From the NCBI GenBank assembly GCA_016201195.1, contig JACQDI010000697.1, forward strand, positions 1 to 5,631: a stretch of DNA of 5,631 nt. Direction: 5' to 3'. The notes below the pieces were generated by a model. The model was not told where the DNA came from and did not search any database. It saw only the letters and a program-made list of their open reading frames with translations. Both the position numbers and the translations under genes were made by a program. How positions within the stretch are numbered: position 1 is the first letter of the stretch; every line of letters starts with the position of its first letter. Of the stretch, positions 1 to 5,373 are shown piece by piece. This DNA is from Acidobacteriota bacterium. GTDB taxonomy: Bacteria; Acidobacteriota; Terriglobia; Bryobacterales; JACQDG01.

Positions 1-540
1 GGCTGGTATTTCGACGCCAAGCGCTCCGGCGACAACATCGTCGAGCAGGCTTGCCACATCATCGATATCTACAACTGGGTGATGCAGACGCATCCGCTGC
101 GCGCCTACGGATCGGGCGGCATCAACCTCTACAAGGACCAGCCAGCCGGGCGCACCACCATGGACAACTACACGGTAATCTACGAGTTCCCGGGCAACGT
201 GCGGTTCAGCTTCAGCCACATCTATTTCGATCCGCCGAACTTCACCGGCATCCAGGAGCGCGTGTTCGGTTCGGAGGGGGCGATCGAGCTGCCGAAAGGC
301 TTGTTCTACAGCCGCACCGAGAAGGGCCCAGGCGGCGCCCCGCCACGAAAAATTCCGATCGAGGGCGAAGGTGAGGACATGAACCTCCGCTCGGTGGCCG
401 CGTTCTTCGACAACGCCCGCGCCCGAAAGCAGCCGCTCAACAACGCCGACTCCGCCCGCATTTCAACGCTGACCGCCATCCTGGGCCGCACGTCGATTTA
501 CGAGAAGCGCGTGGTGGAGTGGTCCGAAGTGGACTTGTAA
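1..540 (+). CDS. Gfo/Idh/MocA family oxidoreductase, C-terminal part (5' end outside window)
   Basis: The first 179 codons visible are open from base 1 and end at TAA (538-540). The N-terminal NAD(P)-binding Rossmann domain lies outside the window; what is seen is the C-terminal alpha/beta substrate domain. Recognisable family features are the segment SGDNIVEQACHIIDIYNW (visible residues 9-26), where H19 and D22 match the conserved H-x-x-D of the active site, then a beta-rich stretch (YTVIYEFPGNVRFSFSH), and a C-terminal helix plus the tail LGRTSIYEKRVVEW typical of these proteins. Such enzymes oxidise or reduce sugars, inositols or related polyols with a bound nicotinamide cofactor; the substrate cannot be told from this fragment. 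Many relatives in this group carry a Tat signal, but the N-terminus is not available. The stop codon directly abuts the palindromic repeat at 541. Family assignment is firm, specific function unknown. Confidence 0.9.
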   Translation, partial: GWYFDAKRSGDNIVEQACHIIDIYNWVMQTHPLRAYGSGGINLYKDQPAGRTTMDNYTVIYEFPGNVRFSFSHIYFDPPNFTGIQERVFGSEGAIELPKGLFYSRTEKGPGGAPPRKIPIEGEGEDMNLRSVAAFFDNARARKQPLNNADSARISTLTAILGRTSIYEKRVVEWSEVDL

Positions 541-632
541 GAAAAGGCGCACGCAAAGACGCAAAGGAGGCCAAGACCGCAAAGGTTTTCTTGGCGTCCT
601 TTGCCTCCTTGGCGTCTTTGCGTGCGCTTTTC
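541..632. repeat. Long imperfect palindromic intergenic repeat, possible bidirectional terminator
   Basis: The arms 541-575 and 599-632 are inverted copies: 32 of 34 positions match, with one extra G in the left arm. The inner segments 576-584 and 590-598 also pair with small bulges, leaving a GTTTT loop at 585-589, so the whole block could fold into a hairpin with a stem of roughly 40 bp. It is built from short sub-repeats: CGCAAAG-type units on the left, and two CTTGGCGTC units at 590-598 and 608-616 (18-base period) on the right. The ends are AAAA (542-545) and TTTT (628-631), the A-stem-T layout of a terminator that could work on both strands, which suits the convergent genes on either side. 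Repeats with this GCAAAGACGC flavour are, from memory, common between genes in many environmental bacteria; that is recall, not a search. No transposase is visible nearby. Confidence 0.85.
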
Positions 633-1167
633 AGGTGTTCCGAATCAGGACCATCACGTCTCGAGCCGCGACTCGCCGCGCGTAGAGGTCGGCTGTCCCG
701 AGCGCGACGCCGAGCATCTTCAGGTAAACAAAAAGCTGCTGCTTGTGGTTAATGAGGTGCTCCAGGTTGCCGAGCAGCAGGGTGAGCAGCGCTTCGCCCT
801 CCGGCACGAACACGGTGGGGATCCGGCGGGCGAGGTCGTGGTCGGTGAGGACCGCGAAGCCCCCCTCGACGTGCCGCATGTAATCGCGAATGCGCTCGCG
901 GGCTTCCTCGGCGCCGCAGCGATGGTTCACCGGCCTCTCGCGCAGCGCGGCGAAATGCGCCAGCCGCTGCGGCTCGGCCGCGTACAACACGGCGCAGAAT
1001 CCGGCCAGGCAATCGAGCAGGTGTCCCAGCAGCTCGCCAAGCGGCCGCGCGCCGGGCCAACCCGGCTGCCAGTCGATCGTCCCCGGCGGGATCAGCCCCA
1101 GCAGGTGCTCGCTCCGCTCTACTTGCTCTCGGAGTTTGGTCAGAATCTGTTCGGAAAGAATGTCCAC
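631..1167 (-). CDS. DinB-family (DinB/YfiT-like) metal-binding four-helix-bundle protein
   Basis: This is a 178-residue protein, the normal length for a single DinB-fold domain. The family's histidine triad is visible: H49 in the segment GELLGHLLD, and H137 and H141 in LLGNLEHLINHKQQLFVYL near the C-terminus, where the H-x3-H spacing is typical. These residues bind a divalent metal in characterised relatives, and members include thiol-dependent transferases and many proteins of unknown role. Despite the family name this is not DNA polymerase IV. The substrate cannot be predicted. The start used is GTG (1165-1167), giving the typical opening MDILSEQILTKLREQ; no clear Shine-Dalgarno sequence precedes it. 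The TGA stop (631-633) overlaps the base of the palindromic repeat. The gene diverges from the downstream toxin-antitoxin pair and appears to be transcribed alone. Confidence 0.85.
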   Translation of the reverse strand: MDILSEQILTKLREQVERSEHLLGLIPPGTIDWQPGWPGARPLGELLGHLLDCLAGFCAVLYAAEPQRLAHFAALRERPVNHRCGAEEARERIRDYMRHVEGGFAVLTDHDLARRIPTVFVPEGEALLTLLLGNLEHLINHKQQLFVYLKMLGVALGTADLYARRVAARDVMVLIRNT

Positions 1168-1231
1168 AGCACAATCTTGACACCCCCGAAGCGGAGTTCT
1201 GAAAGTGCCATATATATGTTATTATGGCGCT
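1168..1231. promoter_or_regulatory. Divergent control region between dinB-like gene and toxin-antitoxin pair
   Basis: This 64-base region must contain the promoters of both divergent genes. It becomes strikingly AT-rich at 1211-1225. A TTGACA hexamer lies at 1177-1182 on the + strand, but no good -10 box is found 16-18 bases after it. A TATTAT hexamer at 1220-1225 would start transcription near 1232, exactly at the preferred antitoxin GTG, which would make a leaderless message; the matching -35 position (TTCTGA, 1197-1202) is weak. GGAG at 1193-1196 is a possible ribosome-binding site for the alternative upstream GTG at 1205. No convincing minus-strand promoter was found for the DinB-like gene. 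Confidence 0.5.
1205..1230. promoter_or_regulatory. Inverted repeat, candidate antitoxin operator
   Basis: GTGCCATA (1205-1212) and TATGGCGC (1223-1230) are inverted copies matching at 7 of 8 positions, separated by a 10-base AT-rich spacer. The element covers the proposed -10 box TATTAT at 1220-1225. Ribbon-helix-helix antitoxins of VapBC systems usually bind inverted repeats over their own promoter and repress the operon, more tightly when complexed with toxin. The position is therefore right for an autoregulatory operator. The repeat itself is seen; the binding role is inferred. Confidence 0.4.
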
Positions 1232-1459
1232 GTGAAGCGGACCACCATTTTCCTGCCCGACGAGCTACACGAGCGATTGCGGAGAGAGGCCTTTCGCAAT
1301 CGCGTGAGCATGGCGAAGTTGATTCGGTCGCGCTTGGCCAGCCAACCTGTCTCCCGCAAGACGCCAAACCCCCGGGTCGACCCTTTGCTGGAGGTGGAAG
1401 GGATCATACACGACGGGACCCTGGCCGAAGGAATCGATGAAGCCCTCTACGGGATTTGA
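1232..1459 (+). CDS. VapB-like ribbon-helix-helix antitoxin
   Basis: This 75-residue protein begins with the typical ribbon-helix-helix pattern: a beta strand KRTTIFL (residues 2-8), helix A from PDELHERLRREA (9-20), a short turn, and helix B around MAKLIRSRLA (27-36). The remaining tail, rich in acidic residues (DPLLEVEG, then GIDEALYG), is the part that in VapB proteins wraps around and blocks the toxin active site. The N-terminal domain should bind the operator just upstream. The start at GTG 1232 was chosen because homologous antitoxins begin at M-K-R-T-T; it has no Shine-Dalgarno sequence and may be leaderless. An in-frame GTG at 1205 would add nine residues (MPYICYYGA) and has GGAG 8 bases upstream, so it is a real alternative. 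The 3' end overlaps the toxin gene by 23 bases, indicating coupled translation. Confidence 0.8.
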   Translation: MKRTTIFLPDELHERLRREAFRNRVSMAKLIRSRLASQPVSRKTPNPRVDPLLEVEGIIHDGTLAEGIDEALYGI

Positions 1460-1886
1460 CCCGCCTCGACTCTTCATCGACACCTGGGGATGGCTAGTGC
1501 TTGCAGATGCGAGCCACCCAGCCCACCCACAAGCGATCCGCCTTCGCAGACGCCAGACCGATCTCGGTCGGGCTCTGGTGACGACCGAGTACGTCTTGGA
1601 CGAAATGATTACGCGTCTCTATGCGAGCAGCCCTTTTGCCCAAGCTGAGCGGTTCTGCGACGGAGTTTTTCAGGAGCAACGGCTGGGCTTACTCGCAGTG
1701 GAACCCATTACCCCCGAACGCTTCCAGAAGGCGTATCAGCTTCGCTTACGGTATCGTGACAAGCCGAGCATTTCCTTCACCGACCTGACCAGCTTCGCCG
1801 TCATGCGCGAATTTGGGATTCGTCACGCCCTGACGGCCGATCAGCACTTCGTCCAGGCCCACCTCGGTCTTCAGATCCTGCCCTAG
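1437..1886 (+). CDS. VapC-like PIN-domain ribonuclease toxin
   Basis: This is a 149-residue single PIN domain, slightly longer than the usual 125-140 residues of VapC toxins. The acidic residues that bind magnesium or manganese in the active site are visible: D15 in LFIDTWGW at the end of strand 1, E51 in VTTEYVLDE, D116 in SISFTDLTSF, and D135 in LTADQHF. The family cleaves RNA, often tRNA anticodon loops or rRNA, and is held inactive by the co-expressed antitoxin. The start ATG 1437 lies inside the antitoxin gene and is preceded by GAAGGA (1427-1432) at a short 4-base spacing. The stop TAG (1884-1886) overlaps the stop of the convergent antiporter gene. The catalytic set appears intact, so the toxin is probably functional. 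The exact RNA target cannot be read from the sequence, and a housekeeping nucleic-acid-binding PIN protein is the less likely alternative. Confidence 0.87.
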   Translation: MKPSTGFDPPRLFIDTWGWLVLADASHPAHPQAIRLRRRQTDLGRALVTTEYVLDEMITRLYASSPFAQAERFCDGVFQEQRLGLLAVEPITPERFQKAYQLRLRYRDKPSISFTDLTSFAVMREFGIRHALTADQHFVQAHLGLQILP

Positions 1887-3109
1887 CTCCGCCGCCGGCG
1901 GAACACCGCCTTCAGCAGCGGCGGGGTCATTAGCGTAGTCAACATCACCATGAACACCATCGCCGAAAACGTGGTCGGGGAAAACAGGGGATGGCCGTTG
2001 AGCAGCAGGGTGCTGCCGATGCCGGCGAAGATCAGGCCCACCTCGCCGCGCGGGATCATGCCCACCCCCACGGCGAGGCGGTCGATGCCGGGCTCCAGCA
2101 CGCCGAGGCCGCACACCTGCTTGCCGATCACCGCGGCCAACGTAACCAGCGCCGCGAAGCCGATCACCGGCCAGGAGGCAAAGCCCCGCAGATCGACGTG
2201 CAGGCCCATCAGCACGAAGAACACGGGGACGATCAGCGTGTTGATCGGAAACAGCAGCTCCTCGACCCGCCGCTCGCCGCGGTCCAGAAACGGCCGGAAG
2301 TGGACCGGATCGAGCACTACGCCCGCGGCGAAGGCGCCTACGATAGGGGCCAGACCCACCAAGCCGGCCACGGTGGCCACCACGAAGCAAAAGCAGATGC
2401 ACACAGCCAGCAACACCCCGGGGACTCGCAGCCGCGCCGCGTACCCGAACAGACGCGGGGCAAGGAACCGGCCGGCGACGACCGCGCCAATCAGAAACAG
2501 GCAAGCCTTGGCGATGATCCACAGCGCGCCGGCCCAGGAAACGCCTCCCGATCCGGCCGCAGCCGTCACCAGGCCGCTCACCAGGGCCAGCACCACCAGC
2601 CCGATCACGTCATCGGCGACCGCCGCCCCCAGGATGATCTGCGCCTCTTTGGTTTGTGCCGCGCCGAGATCCTTGAGCACCCGCGCCGTAATACCTACGC
2701 TGGTGGCGGTGAGCGTCGCCCCCACGAACAGATGCGTCAGCCACCCCGCGCCCCCCAGAAGCCAAGAGGAAACCAGGAATCCCAGCACCATGGGGGTGGC
2801 CACGCCCAGGAACGCCACCACCAGCGACGACCACCCCACCGCCATCAGCTCTTCGAGGTCCGACTCCAGACCCACCTCGAACAGCAGCAGGATCACCCCG
2901 ATCTCGGCCACGACGCCGATCGCCACATTGGTCTTGAGCGGCTCGAGCGCGGTGATCCCCACCAGGCCCAGGTTGCCGAGCGTCATTCCGATCACCAGCT
3001 CGCCCAGCACCGGCGGCTGCCCGATCCGGCTGAACACCTCGCCGCCGAGCTTGGCGGCCACCAGGATCACCGCCAGCGTCATCATGGACTCGCGGACCAG
3101 CTCAGCCAT
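1883..3109 (-). CDS. CPA2-family cation/proton antiporter (Kef/NapA type, no regulatory domain)
   Basis: The 408-residue protein is almost wholly membrane-embedded, with about a dozen hydrophobic segments, and matches the Na+/H+ exchanger domain of monovalent cation:proton antiporter family 2. Diagnostic motifs are GQPPVLGELVIGMTLG (residues 30-45), LLLFEVGLESDL (74-85), GATLTATSVGITARVL (130-145, the unwound-helix region), the ion-binding pair D166-D167 in AAVADDVIGL, and GMIPRGEVGLIFAG (350-363) with R354 and E356. The double aspartate is the signature of electrogenic Na+/H+ exchangers such as NapA and NhaA, suggesting Na+ or K+ export against protons at the inner membrane. The cytosolic TrkA-N/RCK domain found in KefB/KefC is absent; the protein ends at a basic RRRRS tail. 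ATG (3107-3109) lies 5 bases after the PPK2 stop, with no strong ribosome-binding site, so it is probably translated by coupling. It is the last gene of the operon. Whether Na+ or K+ is carried is not decidable here. Confidence 0.9.
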   Translation of the reverse strand: MAELVRESMMTLAVILVAAKLGGEVFSRIGQPPVLGELVIGMTLGNLGLVGITALEPLKTNVAIGVVAEIGVILLLFEVGLESDLEELMAVGWSSLVVAFLGVATPMVLGFLVSSWLLGGAGWLTHLFVGATLTATSVGITARVLKDLGAAQTKEAQIILGAAVADDVIGLVVLALVSGLVTAAAGSGGVSWAGALWIIAKACLFLIGAVVAGRFLAPRLFGYAARLRVPGVLLAVCICFCFVVATVAGLVGLAPIVGAFAAGVVLDPVHFRPFLDRGERRVEELLFPINTLIVPVFFVLMGLHVDLRGFASWPVIGFAALVTLAAVIGKQVCGLGVLEPGIDRLAVGVGMIPRGEVGLIFAGIGSTLLLNGHPLFSPTTFSAMVFMVMLTTLMTPPLLKAVFRRRRS

Positions 3110-3114
3110 GTTCG

Positions 3115-3933
3115 CTACCGGAGCACCAGCTTCGAGACGTCCACCTGGGGCGGCGGGAATTGGGGATCCATCCCTTCGAGTTTGTCAACGATGGCGCCGG
3201 CGACGGCGTAGTTGCGGAACCACTTGCGGTTGGCGGGGATCACGTACCAGGGCGCCCACTCGGTCGAGCACTCGCTCAGCGCGTCTTCAAACGCCTCCTG
3301 GTAGTCGTTCCACCGCTCCCGCTCGGCGAAATCGGCCTCGCTCAGCTTCCAGTGCTTGTCGGGATCGTCCAGGCGCTCCTGGAAACGCTGGCGCTGCTCA
3401 TCTTTAGAGACGTGCAGGAAGAACTTCAGAATCTCGGCGCCGCTGTCCACCAGGTGCTTCTCGAAGTTGTTGATGTGCTCGTAGCGCCCCTTCCATACCG
3501 ATTTGGGAACCAGCTTATGGACCCGCGCGATGAGCACGTCCTCGTAATGAGAGCGATTGAAGATGACGATCTCGCCCTGCGCCGGCGTGACCCGGTGGAT
3601 GCGCCAGAGAAAGTCCCGCTCCGCCTCCATCCCCGCCGGCTTCTTAAAACTGGCCACGCGGCAGGACTGCGGGTTGAGTCCCGACATGACGTGCTTGATG
3701 GTGCCGTCCTTGCCGCCGGCGTCCATGGCTTGCAGCACGATCAGCAGCGACCGCCGATGCTCGGCCCAGAGCCGCTCCTGCAACACGGCCATGCGCTTCA
3801 GGTCCTTGGCCAGCGTGTCCGCGAGCTTGGGGTCGTCGGGATAAGGGTTGTCGTGGTAATCCGGGTCGAAGTCCTTCAGCCGGACCTTGGCTCCGGGCTC
3901 GATCCGGAGCGGTTGTTTCGAATTCTTCGACAC
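3115..3933 (-). CDS. ppk2: Polyphosphate kinase 2 family protein (polyphosphate:AMP/ADP phosphotransferase, class III-like)
   Basis: The 272-residue protein is a full-length single-domain PPK2. These enzymes move phosphate from inorganic polyphosphate to nucleotides in the cytoplasm. The Walker A loop is DAGGKDGT (residues 71-78) within VLQAMDAGGKDGTIKHV. The Walker B region is EIVIFNRSHYEDVL (121-134), with the conserved N-R-S-H-Y-E-D. The lid module follows (KDEQRQRFQERLDDPDKHWK), then STEWAPWYVIPANRKWFRN near the C-terminus. The opening LKDFDPD and these motifs resemble, from memory, the Meiothermus ruber class III enzyme, which phosphorylates both AMP and ADP, so ATP regeneration from AMP is the likely activity. 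The start is GTG (3931-3933), overlapping the TAG stop of the transporter gene in the string TAGTG, with GAGG (3941-3944) 7 bases upstream. Class assignment is less certain than the family. Confidence 0.93.
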   Translation of the reverse strand: MSKNSKQPLRIEPGAKVRLKDFDPDYHDNPYPDDPKLADTLAKDLKRMAVLQERLWAEHRRSLLIVLQAMDAGGKDGTIKHVMSGLNPQSCRVASFKKPAGMEAERDFLWRIHRVTPAQGEIVIFNRSHYEDVLIARVHKLVPKSVWKGRYEHINNFEKHLVDSGAEILKFFLHVSKDEQRQRFQERLDDPDKHWKLSEADFAERERWNDYQEAFEDALSECSTEWAPWYVIPANRKWFRNYAVAGAIVDKLEGMDPQFPPPQVDVSKLVLR

Positions 3934-5288
3934 TAAGCGGCCTCAGGCTTGCGCTCAGCGGTCAGCTTTCTATGTTCGCGGGCGATGCCGACTGCCAGAA
4001 GCAGCCAAACCATCACCATGACGATATTGAAGACGGCGAGCCTCCTCACCCCCAAGCTCAGAATACCGACGCCCACGAACACGGTCAGGCTCGATAGCAC
4101 GTCCCCGAACCGCACGCAGAACGTGTCCACCGCCTGCTTTGCCTTGTACTTTGCCTCGCGGCTGGTGGGCAGGAACACCGCGTGCCGCACTGTGTTCATC
4201 AGGGAATAATCGGTGCTGTTTTCGAGGATCTTGGCGATGCGGATGTAAGCAAATATCGGAACAGCAGCGATCAGCGAGTAGCTCGACAGCGAGATCAATG
4301 GCAGCACGAACAAAGCCCCGCGCACGCCAACATACTTAAAGATGCGGGAAACCAGGAAAAACTGAATCAGCACCCCGAGCAGGTTCTGCCAGAACTGGAA
4401 ACTGGCGGAATAACTCCCGAGCAGCTTCAGTTCGGAAAGGCCGCCGGCCGTACCGCTTGCCACCGCTTGCTGCGCCGCCCGGGAGAAGACCTTATCGCGC
4501 ATGTACTCGCCATTGGTGTTAACCAGATTCAGCGTCAGCACCAACAGGGCGATGAGCAGCAGGTAGCGCTGCCGGAAGACCAGTTGGAAGGCGCCGTCTC
4601 GGGCCAGGGGCTGCTCGACCTGCCGCAGCACGGCGGCATCTTTGGTGCGACCTTTTTCGCGGTAATGCACGAGGTTCGTCAGTATCAGGCAGACCAGCAG
4701 TATGGCCGCAGCCACCAGCATCATGGCGTACACGCCCAGCGGCTTGACGAGCAGCGCTGCGATGCCCGAGCCCGCGACGGCCCCGACCGACGCCCCCACA
4801 CCGACAATCGCAAACAGCCGCTTGCCCTGTTCGGGCGTGTACAGGTCATTGGCAAACGACCAGAGCTGCGCGACCACCATCACGTTGAAGATGCTGGCCC
4901 AGACGAAAAAGGCAATGCCCAGCGGCAAATTGGCCTTGCTGAGCAGGAAAAAAATGAGCAGGTTGGAGGTGAAGAACAGGAACACCGAATTGATCAGCCG
5001 GATGCGATTCACCTTGCTGGCAAACGCGCCGTAGGCCGGCACAAGAAACAGCAGCAGCACGGCCTGGAATCCGCTGCTATAGCTCTTCAGCTCCGCGCCT
5101 CCGCCGGCCAGGATCAGCGCCTCTCGCACCGGCTTGATGATGTAGTAAGCGGTGAGCAGAAGGAACAGGTTCGCCGTCAGCAGCAGAACGGTCACGCTCT
5201 CGCGCGCCTGAACCTCCGCCACGACGCTCAGAAGGTGGTCGAGCCAGGTTCTTTCACCCATCGAAGCAGGCAATGTTGCTGTCGCCAT
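3933..5288 (-). CDS. NTT/Tlc (ATP:ADP antiporter) family nucleotide transporter
   Basis: This 451-residue inner-membrane protein has about eleven to twelve hydrophobic segments and resembles the ATP/ADP carrier family known from rickettsiae, chlamydiae and plastids, in the version found in free-living bacteria. Supporting motifs are LTAYYIIKPVREALIL (residues 45-60), the FNVMVVAQLWSFANDLY block (134-150) followed by GKRLFAIVGVGASVGA (155-170), and a C-terminal block with ENSTDYSLMN (356-365), LPTSREAKYKAKQAVDTF (373-390) and R393-F-G-D396. The ATG at 5286-5288 was chosen because GGAAAGGGG (5297-5305) lies 8 bases upstream; a GTG at 5307-5309 would add seven residues but overlaps that site. 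No HEAT-repeat or cyclic-nucleotide-binding extension is present. It is the first gene of the operon with PPK2 and the antiporter. The transported substrate is unproven, and a generic MFS label is the fallback. Confidence 0.82.
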   Translation of the reverse strand: MATATLPASMGERTWLDHLLSVVAEVQARESVTVLLLTANLFLLLTAYYIIKPVREALILAGGGAELKSYSSGFQAVLLLFLVPAYGAFASKVNRIRLINSVFLFFTSNLLIFFLLSKANLPLGIAFFVWASIFNVMVVAQLWSFANDLYTPEQGKRLFAIVGVGASVGAVAGSGIAALLVKPLGVYAMMLVAAAILLVCLILTNLVHYREKGRTKDAAVLRQVEQPLARDGAFQLVFRQRYLLLIALLVLTLNLVNTNGEYMRDKVFSRAAQQAVASGTAGGLSELKLLGSYSASFQFWQNLLGVLIQFFLVSRIFKYVGVRGALFVLPLISLSSYSLIAAVPIFAYIRIAKILENSTDYSLMNTVRHAVFLPTSREAKYKAKQAVDTFCVRFGDVLSSLTVFVGVGILSLGVRRLAVFNIVMVMVWLLLAVGIAREHRKLTAERKPEAA

Positions 5289-5296
5289 GGCAGTCG

Positions 5297-5305
5297 CCCC
5301 TTTCC
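5297..5305 (-). promoter_or_regulatory. Ribosome-binding site deciding the transporter start
   Basis: On the minus strand the sequence GGAAAGGGG stands 8 bases before ATG 5286-5288. It is the strongest Shine-Dalgarno-like site in the window. It overlaps the alternative GTG start at 5307-5309, which would place the site within the coding sequence, so the shorter protein is preferred. Confidence 0.7.
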
Positions 5306-5323
5306 ACACCCACGCGGCAAGCT

Positions 5324-5352
5324 ACGATATTATGAGAAGCCTAGACTATCAA
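5324..5352 (-). promoter_or_regulatory. Candidate promoter of the transporter-PPK2-antiporter operon
   Basis: On the minus strand TTGATA (5347-5352, five of six matches to the -35 consensus) is followed after 17 bases by TATCGT (5324-5329, four of six matches to the -10 consensus). Transcription would begin near 5317 and give a leader of about 30 bases before the start codon. The spacing is ideal but the -10 is weak, and no transcript data exist. A better -10 match, CATAAT at 5329-5334, has only a 12-base gap to the same -35. Confidence 0.3.
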
Positions 5353-5361
5353 GAGGCCTCC

Positions 5362-5366
5362 GGGAG
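5362..5366 (+). promoter_or_regulatory. Ribosome-binding site deciding the dehydrogenase start
   Basis: GGGAG lies 7 bases before the GTG at 5374. The in-frame ATG at 5332 has no comparable site, which supports the GTG as the start. Confidence 0.6.
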
Positions 5367-5373
5367 TGCAACC

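Noticed and set aside
1177..1182. TTGACA as a -35 box for the toxin-antitoxin promoter
   Set aside because: The hexamer is perfect, but the sequence 16-18 bases downstream does not resemble a -10 box, and the AT-rich candidates are 28 or more bases away.
601..1440. Open frame on the + strand opposite the DinB-like gene, 279 codons
   Set aside because: It starts within the palindromic repeat, crosses the divergent promoter region and ends inside the antitoxin gene in another frame. The DinB histidine triad on the minus strand explains the coding signal.
1892..1901. Perfect palindrome CCGCCGGCGG near the antiporter 3' end as a terminator
   Set aside because: It has no loop and no T-run, and it simply encodes the arginine-rich tail of the antiporter.
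1746..2522. Minus-strand open frame of 258 codons overlapping the antiporter
   Set aside because: It is a frame shadow of the antiporter gene with G- and R-rich translation, and it has no motif of its own.
1950..3407. Long open frame on the + strand opposite the antiporter and PPK2, 485 codons
   Set aside because: It lies antisense to two genes with clear family motifs. Its translation is low-complexity, rich in P, R, S and T, and has no recognisable domain, which is expected in high-GC DNA.
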